NCBI GenBank assembly: GCA_023213315.1
Contig: JAKCPI010004422.1
Coordinates: 1-64,000 of the forward strand
Length of the DNA stretch: 64,000 nucleotides
From: Euborellia annulipes
Taxonomy: Eukaryota; Arthropoda; Insecta; Dermaptera; Anisolabididae
Direction of reading: 5' to 3'
A model generated the notes under the pieces. It saw only the letters and a program-made list of their open reading frames with translations, had not been told where the DNA came from and ran no database searches. This document shows positions 45,867-57,630 of the stretch, one piece after another. Each line of letters begins with the position of its first letter. The stretch's first letter is position 1. The translations under genes were made by a program, and so were the position numbers.

Positions 45867-46271
45867 CAGGGAGGGATAAAGGGAGGGGGGGGCGAAGGGG
45901 GGACCGCCCCTCCGAAAAAAAATTGAAAAAGTTTAAAACATCTAAAGAAATTGTAATTTTTTTTCTAAAATTTATTTTAAACTATCAATTTTAAGTCTCA
46001 AATCACCTTAACGGTGCTAGTATTTGAAGGTATTATTTAAAAATTTAAAAAATTTTTATCCCCAAGAGAGGACTTACTGTAAATTTAATCTTTCAACCAA
46101 CCGCCCCCACCGAGTTCGCATCCCGTCCCATGTGACAAAAATTTATTTAAATTAAATTAGCTACTAATCAATTTAAGTAAATAGAGAAGGGGTCTAAATG
46201 GCCTCAGATCCGAATATCTTAAATAAAAAAAAAATTCGCCCCCACCGACAAAATGCTTTAATCCGTCCGTG
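45867..46271. mobile_element. hAT-type MITE containing a SINE-B piece
   Basis: Ends CAGGGAGGGATAAAG and CTTTAATCCGTCCGTG are related to the 22166 element. Flanks attaggtc (45859-45866) and attaggac (46272-46279) match at 7 of 8 positions. Inside, 46105-46235 is SINE-B in plus orientation. Confidence 0.75.
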
Positions 46272-46502
46272 ATTAGGACTAAAACCGAAATAGTCTTTAC
46301 AGTCCTAATTGAGGGTCTTTGAAAGAATATTTTTCTCTCTCAAAAACATTAGAAACATAAGAAATTTTACAAATTACTATATTCTATTAATGGATAATAG
46401 AAATATTATACTAGGGTATGTATATATAATTTCTTATCAATCTAAACCAGAATCATCAATAAAAATCATCTTGGAAACATTTTATATAAAATAAATAGAG
46501 AA

Positions 46503-46584
46503 GACGAGGTGGCCGAGTGGTTAAGGCGTTGGACTGCTAATCCAATGTGCTCTGCACGCGTGGGTTCGAATCCCATCCTCGTCG
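46503..46584 (+). tRNA. tRNA-Ser (anticodon GCT), copy 3
   Basis: Identical to the other two copies but on the plus strand; followed by aaatctttttgttttt as terminator. Only the 82-nt gene is shared with copies 1 and 2, not the flanks. Confidence 0.95.
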
Positions 46585-46804
46585 AAATCTTTTTGTTTTT
46601 AAATTTAATTCAACTTTATAATAACATAGTAGATAAAATAACGATAAGAATCGAAAACGATCTTACTGCAAATTAATTATCTTCTCTACATATATATTTT
46701 TTTCCTCTCACTTAATTTTATCATTGTCACGCTCACATGCGCACATGGGTGGACAGTTTGTAACTTGACTGTTTTGTCACATTGGAAGAGGTTGTTTGGT
46801 ATTA

Positions 46805-47345
46805 CTTTACTTACTACCCTATATATGAAATATATAGAGAGGAAAGTATTGCGATCATATAAAAAATTCGATGTCGAGATTTTGATGGATATACATGTTT
46901 TGAAGTCCCCTGAGTCCAAAAAAGTGGGACCCGCAAATTGTGTGCTGGGTGTGTTTGTGAGTGTGGTGTGGGTAACGATTTTTAGCATGAAGGAATTGAG
47001 CTACCGGATTGAAATTTTATATTTAAGTTAGTTACAGTGAGCTCCACAATTAAGTCCCACCCATGCGTTTTCTACTTGTGATTATTTCATTGTTTTTATA
47101 AAAGAAATTGAAAATCTTTTTTGGAAATTTTCTAGGTTTGAACCATGAAAGTTTTCAATAAAAAATAATTAATATTTTTTTAAAAACAATGAAATAATCA
47201 CATGTAAAAATCGCATGGGTGGGACTTAATAAGCTTTTCAACAAAATCGGCCAATATGTTGTACTAGTTACTTACTGATGTGCTTTTTCAGTTTTTTTCG
47301 ATTTTCTCAAAATTCGCTCAAACGATTTTGAATTTTGAATGAATC
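46805..47345 (-). repeat. R1 repeat, inverted, with MITE M inserted
   Basis: R1 runs from the AT hairpin through ttcgatgtcgagattttgat and atatttaagttagtta, is broken at 47034, and resumes at aagcttttcaacaaaatcgg to about 47345. Roughly 25 bp of R1 that should lie at the junction is missing. Confidence 0.7.
47035..47230. mobile_element. MITE family M, third copy, right end truncated
   Basis: Left end cagtgagctccacaattaag follows TA. The right end stops at ggtgggacttaat, about 16 bp short of the expected terminus. The loss of both the MITE end and adjacent R1 indicates one deletion across the boundary. Confidence 0.75.
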
Positions 47346-48480
47346 CATTAACCTTTTTGTTTAAGTTTTTTACGTTTATTTATTAAAAGAGCGCCACTAC
47401 TGCTACCTCTTCGAAGTCCATTTTACAACAGAATTAAATATTTGTAAAAAATCAGCGTGACAGTCCCCTATTCGTTGGCGGGGCCAGATTTTGAAAGGTG
47501 ACAGTGAAAGAAAGTGTTGCGTGACCAAAGTCACCCGTATGCGCGTGCCCTAAGAGGAGACTTCGGCAATGTTTGTATTATTTGGGGTTAGTTAATCGAT
47601 CTCTAAGAGCTGTCTAAAACACTAAAAAAGTTTTGAAAATTTTTCTTGTGAATGTTCCTAATCCACCTGAACATGACCATACAAAGCAGGAGGCTTCCCA
47701 TTGCTCTTATTGGACTTTATGGAAAACAATAGAAACAATTAGTACAATAATTTATCTTTTTACTGCTCACTTTGATCTTCACAGGGCAATCTTTCATTTT
47801 CGCTTTCCTACTTTTGATAAGGAAATAGATTATTCATAAATAGGAAAATTAATTATATCTCGATAATAAATTTTTTTCATATTTAGGTGTGAAATTGACC
47901 TCTTTCGCTTTTACTATAACAGGTATATTTTAATACATGTAATTAGAAACAGTACATTAACATATTTTATTAATCTTCTAAAGAGCATTGCAGAAATAAT
48001 CTCTCCTTATTCAGCATCTAATAAGAGTTTATCATTATTTTATATAATTATTAGAGTATATATATTTTAGGAATATAATGTCCTTGAAAATTAGCCTAGG
48101 ATTCTGATTGAAATTTCAAATGAGTGATTATCGATTGATAAAGTCTTTGACAATTCTACCATGAATTTCCGCATGAGGGCATTTATATGTTTAAAATATT
48201 TTTCCGGGATGTTATAGGCCTACGTATATTTTAATGGATTTATTTTTAACCACGTAATGGCTTAAAATTTTTTATTTTAAGAATATTAGTTTTTCTGAGG
48301 AAACGTGCAGATTTTTCTATTCTGGTTTATTACAGCTAGTAGATAACACGCAGAGTTTTGTTATGCCTGCCATTTTTAACTGTTTATATTTAAAATTTAT
48401 CTTTATCAATATATACATTCTTATTAAACATACGTCATAGGTTTGGCACTTTTGCTCAATGAAAATATATATATATATAT
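47346..48480. other. Intronic stretch, no gene seen
   Basis: Mostly AT-rich. A GC-richer patch at 47460-47580 (ggcggggccagattttg and neighbours) has no splice-site context. 48444-48480 (cacttttgctcaatgaaaat) recurs at 49136. Confidence 0.4.
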
Positions 48481-48503
48481 CAAAGACAACGTGGGGAAGG
48501 CCG

Positions 48504-48726
48504 TTAGAAGATGAAATAAAAAGATGGACTTGTTTTCGGCCCGATTTATTTTATTTTCCCCTGTTAGTATATTCTTACATTCTTGGTTATCTAACAACTG
48601 AAGGAGGCGGTGCTAAGAATTTTTTAATACCTATATCCTGAAGATGGGTGACGTTTGTTCCCCGAACTTTGAAAATAAAATAATTCGGGCCGAAACCAAG
48701 TCCCTACCTTTTTATTTCATCTTCTA
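48504..48726. repeat. Foldback element with hammerhead-like core (FB-5)
   Basis: Arms 48504-48556 and 48671-48726 are complementary (ttagaagatgaaataaaaa and ttttatttcatcttctaa at the ends). A near-core lies on the plus strand at 48638-48667: CTGAAGA, GGG ... CCC, then GAAC in place of GAAA. Flanking repeat DNA recurs without the foldback at 49136-49180, giving an approximate empty site. Confidence 0.6.
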
Positions 48727-48799
48727 ATGTTCTATTAGTACCCTTCAATATTAGAGGAAATAGGCTCAGAATTACTTACTGGGAGAGGGGGAGGATCAC

Positions 48800-49020
48800 G
48801 GGCGTAACTAAAGAATTTGGCTAGGGGGCCAGGGGAACATGGGACCAGCCATCCTCGCTGGGGGGGGGGGGGCATGGGGCCAGCTATCCTCCGGGGGCCT
48901 GGAAAGCCCCATATTTTCTCAATTTTTCTTGGGGTAGGGAACTTTCTGGTGGGGGGGGGGAGGGGGCACGAGCGTTCTGGGGGGAGCCAGGCTCCCCCCG
49001 GCACTCCCCTAGTTACGCCC
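48800..49020. mobile_element. Small TIR element, G-rich
   Basis: gggcgtaacta at 48800-48810 and tagttacgccc at 49010-49020 are inverted ends. The interior is G-rich. ggggaggatc occurs on both sides, but it does not abut both ends cleanly, so the target size is unclear. No coding capacity. Confidence 0.55.
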
Positions 49021-49184
49021 TAGGGGAGGATCGTCAGGATTCCCATTCCAGATTTTTTTTTTAACGCCAATTGTATGAAATTTGTAACCTAATCACTCAG
49101 AATTTCGGGATGACTCCCAGACTTGGATTCTGCTAGGCACTTTTGCTCAATGAAAATAAATATATATAGTGTTCTCTTAGTACC

Positions 49185-49526
49185 ACTGGCGCAACCAGGG
49201 GGAGGTTTTTAGGGTTTTAACCCCCCCCCCCCCCCCCAGGAGATAAAAAAAAAATCAAAATACATAGTACAAATAGAAAAGAAAAAAAAAAAAATCATTT
49301 CGGTTCCGCAAAAGAGGAAATGTTCAGCGGGCGGCGCATGGAAAAAATTTTTTTGTTCCGGACTGGAAAAAATTTCCCCGCAGGGCGGAAAAATTTGCTT
49401 CCGCGAAATCAAAATTTTCCGCAGGGCAAAAAACTTTGGTTCCGCGAAAAAAAAAAAATTTTCACAGAAAAATTTTTGAGATCAGCCCCCCCCCCCCCCA
49501 GGAGCAAATCCTGGTTGCGCCACCGA
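49185..49526. mobile_element. TIR element with 8-bp duplication
   Basis: Near-end inverted repeats tggcgcaaccagg and cctggttgcgcca; ttagtacc at 49177-49184 and 49527-49534. The interior has poly(C) runs and a repeated ttccgcgaaa motif. The empty flank ttagtacccttcaatattag is present at 48735-48754. Confidence 0.7.
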
Positions 49527-49534
49527 TTAGTACC

Positions 49535-50880
49535 CTTCAATATTAGAGATAAAATATAGCTTATTATTTGATTATTTAAAGTAAAAAAGAAATATTCATT
49601 GTCGATTTAAAAAGCATAAAGGGAGAACGTCCGCCCCCGCTGGTCCAGTGAAGGCATCGCGGCTGCGCGATTGGGGCTCCGCCTCCCGCAGCCCCTTCGG
49701 CCCCTTGACTTAGGTCAGGACAGACTCACATCTCAGTCGTGATCTAGATGTGATCTTTGATCCAGGGGGAGTCAGTTTCGAGTTGTGCAGTGCGTGTATG
49801 TGTTGTGTCACTTGACCGGTTGTCATTCGCAATGTTCGGAATTATTATTTCAACTTGACATGTTCTTTATTTCGACTGTTCTTGCACATGCTTGCACCTC
49901 GTTCTCGGCCTGGTACTGGGTGAGCAGTTCTCTTATGCAATAGCTAGAATATTCGCAAATGACATAAGCATATATAAACTAGTCGCATGACATCTTGCGC
50001 TAATCATCTTTTAAAAGAACTCTTTTGAATATAAATTTATATATTAAATATTCCTTCTCTTTGCTTGATTTCGTCCAAAAATTTAAGTGGGATTTCAAAT
50101 TTTTATCATTTAATTTCTCTATCTTATCACAAATTCTGAATAAAAATTCAATTATTCCACCATTATTCTCTTGTTATAGGTGTAATCAAAATTAATTTGT
50201 GAAATAGAAAAAAATAAATTGTTTTTCGAATGAGGGAGCAAATATGAAATTAATTTTTAAAACAAGATATATAATATACAAATTATTTCAACCCCATCGA
50301 TCAACAATAAAAGCAACTTGTACTGTTTGAGTACGGAGTGTGGGGTGAGTTGGTTAAAGCACGTGCCTCCCCCTCCCACCTATTTACTGTCAACTCAATT
50401 TTAATCATTTTAATTTCGCTATAATTTGAAAAATTTATTTTGTTTTTGTGATTTTTATATTGATTTCATAATGAATTTGATGTCTTAGCTAAATTTTGAC
50501 GTTTTTTTTCCTCAATCTAAAATAATTTCTTGTTATCTTAAAGGAATTATTAAATTACATCATTATCAAAAATTTATTTAATTTTTTATCATACTCAATT
50601 ACAAAAATATTTATTAAATTTTGTTCTCTGATATTATTAGTAGAATATATCGATTAGTCAGGCCAATCATATTTATCTCATGATCTTACTAACCTTGACC
50701 GTGAATTTTCTCCCTAAAGAAATTTGCATTTTAAATAGAAAAAATTTAAAATTACTTTCAAGAGATACCCTTTTAGAAATTGATTTTCTTTATCACTAAA
50801 CAGGTGATATGTTTACATAATAAAGTGTTTAATTAACTATCCCTTTAGACTATTGAGCCTTTTATGAGTTCATGTTTATC
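49535..50880. other. Intronic stretch, no gene seen
   Basis: 49630-49720 is GC-rich (ccgctggtccagtgaaggca) and may be an eroded SINE head. The rest is AT-rich without a supported exon. Confidence 0.35.
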
Positions 50881-51388
50881 TTTTAATATTTATTGTACCG
50901 CTGGCAACGGGGGGGGGGGGGGGGCGTTTCACACATTGGTTTCTCGGGGCCACCCATCCGTGCTTTACTCCTTGATGGCTCTTGCTCATCCTTATTGCCA
51001 GACGTCCAAATAAAATAGTGTTTGAATTGATAAATTTCATCCCTAAAGCAAAATTTTGTTTGCTTTTTTAGGAAAAGTTAAATCACTAAGATTTTGGAGG
51101 TAAATAAAAATTAATTTCGGTATGTAAAATAAAAAATAAATAAAAATCAATTTCTGTGAGTTCTATTTAAATTCAAAATCTTAACGATTTACCTTTTCCT
51201 ACAAAAGCAAACAAAATTTTGCTTTGGGAATGAAATTTATCAATTCAAACACTTTATTTTGCTTGCGGCCCTCACACTAAGAATAGCAACAGCCACCAAG
51301 ATTGCTGCAATAAAGCACGAGTGGGTAGCCCCAAGAGACCAACGTGTGAAACGCCCCCCGGTTGCCTGCGGTACAATAAAAATTAAAA
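50881..51388. repeat. Large foldback (about 510 bp)
   Basis: Arms 50881-51085 and 51186-51388 are complementary (attgtaccgctggcaac against gttgcctgcggtacaat). The middle 100 bp is partly self-complementary as well. One arm has a long G run that is shorter in the other. No hammerhead-like core is present. Confidence 0.7.
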
Positions 51389-51401
51389 TAAATGTTCATT
51401 T

Positions 51402-51548
51402 TTTTTAAATTCACTTTTTTCTCATTCACACTCACATTCACACCGTCTTCTCGGCAACTCAGGCCATATTAGACTCAAACTATACTCAATATTTAATAAT
51501 TATATATATTTGGGGTCCAAACATTCTTATTTAAGCCAATTGGTAAAA
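51402..51548 (-). mobile_element. SINE family A, 5'-truncated
   Basis: Only the 3' part remains, from the tail to aagccaattgg. tgttcattt flanks both sides. It is placed directly against the foldback at 50881-51388. Confidence 0.65.
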
Positions 51549-51619
51549 TTGTTCATTTGACACACTACAACTCTATTCTAATTTGTTTTTTTTTTTCTTT
51601 AAGATAATAGTTTTTTTTT

Positions 51620-51735
51620 TTTTTGAAGATCTTTTTCGGCATCTGAGGCCAGTCCCTATTTATTTCAATTTATTGATAAGTAATTCGATTAAAATACATT
51701 TTTCTCACAAGAAGCGAACCACGGACTGTGGATAA
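51620..51735 (-). mobile_element. SINE family B fragment, minus strand
   Basis: gatctttttcggcatctgag and the gaaataaat-type body are recognisable; the head stops at agaagcgaacc. A T tract marks the tail. Confidence 0.55.
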
Positions 51736-51739
51736 GAGA

Positions 51740-54350
51740 AATTGAAGTTCTGTTAATTTGCCATTTTTATAATATAAAATTTGTTAAAATTTAATAATCA
51801 TTATCTACTTTTTTTTACATTTTTTTTTTAAATTCTTAATCTTTTTACTAATAGATATACCTTTGATACTTGCTTGACCTTGCTGACTTAATAATTAATT
51901 CTTATAAAACTTGATTACTATCATTACAAAAAAAAAAAAAAAACTTAATGAACTTATTTTATCTCCTTATTACCAATCAAGTTTAGAGCTTCTCGTTTAT
52001 TCGTTTTGTGTTGGAGGTGGATCTAGAACATGTGGGTGCTTACTACACAGTTGCTTTCAGAAATTGAGATAAACAACGAAAGGGAAAATAAGAAATTTCA
52101 ATTACAAATTTTTTAGATAGAAAATTTAATTATACGGTATATTGCGGTTATGGAAAAACTCTGTATACTGCTCTTTAAAAGGATTATTCAAATACCTCAG
52201 TGAGAACCCTTCTCCCTACTTTTTAGAACATTTTTAATTAAAGAGAATTGTCTTAAAATTTCACACTTGTCCTAACTAAAAAGTCACAATATTCTCTTCT
52301 ATATATACATATATCTATCTATATATTTTTTTTTTTTTCTTATTCTTAATCTCAGTGGGGCCCCTACTTGTTTGCAGAGAGGGGGCATGGAGGAGGGGGG
52401 ACTAACATCGTTTTTATTTTATATAAGATGTAGTACTATTTTATATTCGATTTAATTCTCAACCTACACCTATCACCAAAACATTTTCTTGTTAATAGAG
52501 CAATTGATACTTTTTGAATATCTAACGCCTACTTGCCAAAAAAAATTTAAAGTACTTTTTTTTATAGTTAGAAATTAATTGCTATTTATAGGTATTCATA
52601 AAGAATACTTGTTGCATTTTTACTCGACGTCATTCGGACAAAATAGACGGTGAACTAATTCCAAGGCTACCTGTCGTCGCCAATTTGTTACGTATTCAAT
52701 TATTTATTCGAAAGGTTCGTCATTTTTTCACTGAAATACTGACAAACTAAACTATTTCAAATTATAATTTAATTGATTAGATTATAAGGAAAAAATAGCT
52801 ATGGCTAGTTCAGATTTAATTCTCTCTGGGTATTTGGGAATGGCAAAATCACGACACAAAGTTTTTTTTTTTTTTTTTTTTTTGAAAATAGAGATTTTAG
52901 CAAGATCCACTTAGTTTATTATAAGATATATATCGTCGTACGTTATTGAGCCATCCTCACTTATATGGATTTTTTTACTTTCTCTTACCTATGCATATAT
53001 GAAATATATATCTCCATCTTCCTCCTCAAAAATTCCATATACACATATCCTTGAATAAACAAAAGATCTATTTTTTGTTCTAAAGTTTTGTATGACCATG
53101 ATGCAAAATCATTGCAATTTCTTCCCGTTCTCTTGGCTTTAATTAATTTTTATCTAGATTTTAAGAATATCATATAACTAACTCTGCTGTTTCACTTAAA
53201 ATCTCAGATTTTTTTTATACTCAAATAATTCTTAAAAGAAGATCTATAAATAAAAAAAAAACCTGATTTAGAAACAAACATACTCTTTATTAAAATCTCC
53301 AAACCCATGATAATTTAATTTCTATCATATCCTTGTAAAAAGTATTTGATATTTTATTCTTGATAAATTAGATATGGTTATTTCATTTGTGAATCCTGAC
53401 CTATATTCATTTATTAAATAAAGGACAAGCAAGGCCAATTGACTTTTAGTGATCTGTATATTATATCATAATGAGATTTATTCTGTCATGAGAAAAATTT
53501 GGAGCAGGTGGTTGGTTAAAGCAGTCTTTTAGATATTTCACTGATTCAATTGAAAATACATTTTCCTTTAAATTGTCATAATATATTAAAAATTAAATTT
53601 CTAACCTGATTATGAAAAACTTCTAAGTGATGACTATAATTGAATATCTTGCAAAATTTTAAACCTGATTGTTTGCTAACCTTTAGAAGCCTCTTGTCTG
53701 AATTAAACGATCTCACTTAAGGATAAAACGTTTCACTGGGGGTCCATTAATCCAATCCAGACTCATTAGTTGAATGACTGGATGTTTAGAAAAAAAAATT
53801 CTAAGAGCTCGCGTGCAACCAAAAATAGGACAATTTGAAATAATTTAGTTTAATAATACACTAGATATATTCATTCAATTAATGAATGAATTATTTTTTA
53901 GAAAAAAAGCATTATAAAATATTTATATAAACAAGGTTGTAATATTAATAATTCATATCTCTTATTAATTCTTCTCAAAGAGTAATCAGTTTATATATAT
54001 ATATATATATTTTTGAGGTGAACAGAAACGTCCCCTTTAACCTAGGAACAACCATGATATGATTAAAATAAATAAATATGGATCCTTTAAATTTATAAAA
54101 GAGGTAAAAAAAATTCTTGTATTAAGTTATTTTAATTCTATTACGACAAATCACCTACCCGTGGTTGGAACAGCTGTTGTAGTCATAAAATTTCCCATTT
54201 AAATTATATTTGTACTCCAAAACTCAAATCCTACGTGCTTGCATGCATTTCACACTCTTCAAAATCAGCTCTGGTTATAAAAAAAAAAAAGTATTTATTT
54301 ACTCGACCATTTACAACTTTAATAACTATTGAATTAATTGTATTTTTCAG
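51740..54350. other. Intronic stretch, no gene seen
   Basis: AT-rich with several T and A homopolymer runs (52320, 52861) and a TA run near 54000. A short R1-like terminal hairpin (ttactttctcttacctatg) occurs at about 52975. The end is the acceptor tract for the exon at 54351. Confidence 0.4.
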
Positions 54351-54511
54351 CAGCGGAACGGTTTTTCGTCGACGAACGAATTACATTCCTCGTCCTCCTC
54401 GGCGAAGACGACGACCTCCTCCTTGCCAGTGTTACGACATCTGAGACCGGAATTCGCAGCACAACTCTCCCTTGGAACTAGCCGGACTACTACTCCCGTC
54501 GTTAGTCCTCG
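54351..54511 (+). CDS. DLGAP-family scaffold gene, internal exon f
   Basis: Acceptor tgtatttttcag and donor gtatgt enclose 161 nt that start on a whole codon, as the exon at 42433 ends, and leave two bases that join 57275 to form Arg. The product is QRNGFSSTNELHSSSSSAKT, then SLPVLRHLRPEFAAQLSLGT and a Thr-rich tail. The Ser/Thr tract followed by a compact hydrophobic-basic motif fits a linker just ahead of the GKAP domain. The exon's GC content contrasts with the AT-rich intron. An open frame starting at 54472 in another phase is a shadow. Confidence 0.8.
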
Positions 54512-54802
54512 GTATGTTTAAGATAATCTGTGACCAATTTCTTGGAAATAAATTTATATGTTCCTCCTACACCTACTCAAATTGTCATAATTCTTCTGTT
54601 TCAACTATTAATTATTTTTGGAAATTTTTCAATTCAGATCTGATAGGTATAAAACAAGAAACATACACTCAGATACTTCCCATTTCTAAAACGCGAACTG
54701 TTATTAATTATTTATTAAAAATATAAATACTGTACAACGTTTCGTCTGCTTATTCTGCAGTCGTTTTCAAGTACTGTGCACTTGCTCCGACTCAAGTGAT
54801 GA

Positions 54803-56414
54803 GTATTAAATATAAATAATGGAGTGGAGTCAGCCAAGAAAAGAATAAAAACAAATTTTTTCTGTCGACGTTTCGAGCGCTCTTCTTCGGGACAGTCTAA
54901 TGTCAATTTTTACGGATTGTAGTAATTTGAGTCAACTTCAATTAACATTTTACAAATGTAGATTTTATAGCTGGATAATCGTTAATAGGTAAATAAAAGA
55001 ATAGCAGCTAAAATTATTTCATTTATTGACCCACTAGGCTGACGTTTCGGTCTTGATCAAGACGATCCTCAGAGCTTGCGGGTTGTCAATATAGGCATAC
55101 AAACAATAACTCAATCATGAACATTCAGTTACAGATATTTAAAAATTAGTATGTAAAATTATTGAATTACAATTTAAGAAAATACAAAAATTACAGCCAA
55201 TTACAGTAGTTGAGTAGTTGTAATTTAATCATTTTACATACTAATTTTTAAATATCTGTAACCGAATGTTCATGGTAATATATGATTGAGTTATTGTTTG
55301 TATAAGGAAGGTGTATGCTTGTTTCTTGGCAATGAGAAAAATAACTTTTAGAGTGTTTTCTCCGAATATTTCGAAGGCATTTATTAGCACTTCTTCATCA
55401 GCGGCTGTTACAAAAGAAAAAATAATAATTAGAGTGAGTTTAATTTAAGCAAATTGAAATATAAAAATTTTTTAAAATAATAATATTATCATTAAAATCC
55501 AGATTCATTGACCTCGGTTTGTTTGATTTGAGCCACCTATTTGATATAATTAAAATAATTATTTGTCATTGACGCCTTATTGCTCGAGACAGCTGGTTGT
55601 AATGCATAGACCTGCCAATCTAACATTTCGCTCCGAAATTATAACTTGTATGTGGTATTATTAGAGTGAGGTATGATAATATTATTATTTTAAAAATTTT
55701 TATATTTCAATTTGCTTAAATTAAACTCACTCTAATTATTATTTTTTCTTTTGTAACAGCCGCTGATGAAGAAGTGCTAATAAATGCCTTCGAAATATTC
55801 GGAGAAAACACTCTAAAAGTTATTTTTCTCATTGCCAAGAAACAAGCATACACCTTCCTTATTTAAACAACTTGGCACGCCACATCCTCTCGCAAATATT
55901 GTTTGTATGCCTATATTGACAACCCGCAAACTCTGAGGATGGTCTTGACCAAGCCCGAAACGTCAGCCTAGTGGGTCAATAAATGAAATAATTTTAGCTG
56001 CTATACTTTTATTTACCTATTATATTCAATTAACATTATCAATGTAAAGTTTGTTCATTTTTTGATTTAAACAATGATTTTTAATATTAAAACATGCATG
56101 TGTGTAAAGGCAAAGTAACTTGTACAAGTTGTTTTGCATTCACAAGTAACTTGTACAAGCTACTGCATTCACACACATGCCTGTTTTAATATTAAAAATC
56201 TTTGTTTAAATCAAAAAATGAATAAACTTTTCATTGTTAATCTTAATTGAAGTTTATTGATCTCAAATGATACTCAAATTACTACAATCCGTAAAAATTG
56301 ACATTAGACTTTCCCGAAGAAGAGCGTGACTGGCGCTCGAAACGTCGACAGAAAAAAATTGTATTTATTCTTTCCTTGAGTGACTCCATTCCATTATTTA
56401 TATTTATATTTTTA
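54803..56414. repeat. Nested hairpins: five foldback elements inside one another (FB-6)
   Basis: Outer arms 54803-54950 / 56232-56414 enclose two things: a second pair 54988-55110 / 55891-56020, and a separate hairpin 56041-56105 / 56168-56235 that overlaps the outer right arm by a few bases. The second pair encloses 55117-55170 / 55218-55285 and 55303-55497 / 55672-55862. Hammerhead-like cores: 55933-55960 plus and 55072-55045 minus (CTGAGGA ... GAAA); 55763-55795 plus and 55401-55369 minus (CTGATGA ... GAAA). The outer pair has CCGAAGA in place of CTGANGA (56314-56342 plus, 54890-54871 minus). The order of nesting gives the order of insertion. Confidence 0.8.
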
Positions 56415-57274
56415 ATATATAATTAATACAAATGTGGCCTATAATTAAAAACTCCCATAATAATGATTTCCATGATAATTTCAAAAACATTCATGCAAAC
56501 AAAAATAAAAAATTTTGATTTTTTCAGTAATTTATTTATTCTTTAAATAAGATTAATTTGTTTAATTAAAACTTTCACAGCATGATATTGAATTAGTAAT
56601 CTAGTTAATTTAAAATTAGATATTTCATTTACAATTTTTTCTTTATTATTTCCATACCACTAGAGATAAAAAAAACTTTATCTACATATACAAAGGAAAT
56701 TTTAGTATTAATGACTTTTCCCAAAAATAAAATAACAAAAATAATATTTATTTTAAAAAATATATATATTTTTGAACTTTATAATTTGCAAATCGTTTTA
56801 ATTATTCTTTAAAAGAAATTGGTAATTGAAATTGATGTTAAATAAACATGTACAAAGTCCTTCTGCTAAGAAAACTAAATCAATATTATCAAAACTTTTT
56901 ACAATTTCTTCAACAAAGACTTGTATTCATTCTTTTGTAAATCCAGGCTTATATATTGATGGGTAAAACAGACTCAGAGCTCATTTTCTTATTCCTGGTG
57001 CTCAAAATTTTCCCGTTGTTCGTGCTTTCTATTACAAAATTTCGGCAAATATGAAGAAGTTATTTGAAAGGTAATTTATTTATTTTTTTCTTAATAATGG
57101 AACAAATTTACGTAAAATTAAAAATAAATTAAGAATAGAATTATCCCATCTTTTTTATTCTTCAGAAATTATTATTTCAAAATCTCTTTGAATCATATTA
57201 TTATTACTATTTTTTATTATATGATTAAATAGTGCATTATTTGTATTAGCATTAATTGATTGGATTCTTTTCAG
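56415..57274. other. Intronic stretch, no gene seen
   Basis: AT-rich; no repeat recognised. Ends with the acceptor for the exon at 57275. Confidence 0.4.
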
Positions 57275-57443
57275 GGAAGACCAGAGGCCATCCCGCATTG
57301 AACAGCAAATAAGCGTCGAGTCACTTTCGGAAAGTTTATCAGATTTACAACCGGCTGCCCCTGAAGTTGTACTACCTTCAGCTTCTTTACCAGCGCCCGT
57401 GGCTGTAAAGCCTCTCGAAAAGGACGGCCATTATTTCCTCGAT
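57275..57443 (+). CDS. DLGAP-family scaffold gene, internal exon g, start of GKAP domain
   Basis: Acceptor gattcttttcag and donor gtaaat. One base completes an Arg codon and the exon ends on a whole codon. It encodes EDQRPSRIEQQISVESLSES, a Pro/Ala/Val linker (PAAPEVVLPSASLPAPVAV) and then KDGHYFLD. The final DGxxFL motif aligns with the DGNWFLKLL entry of the mammalian GKAP domain and continues directly into LLKSE of the next exon, so the splice falls inside this helix. That gives good evidence for both the exon boundary and the gene family. Confidence 0.88.
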
Positions 57444-57514
57444 GTAAATTTTTTATTTATTTTTATAAATATTCACATCTCACTGTGCTTAAGATTGGGC
57501 AAATTTGCGCCCCT

Positions 57515-57580
57515 TGGAGTCGAACCAGGACCTCCACTCTTTCACGGTGGGCGGAATACCTTATCCTAGGGCGTTGATTG
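57515..57580 (-). repeat. tRNA-like SINE head
   Basis: On the minus strand, box B GGTTCGACTCC is perfect and box A-like CCTAGGATAAGG lies at tRNA spacing. The acceptor stem does not form; treated as repeat-derived. Confidence 0.45.
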
Positions 57581-57630
57581 AAAAATTTTCATCTTTTTCA
57601 AACAAAGCTCTACCTAGTTCACATCTGAAT

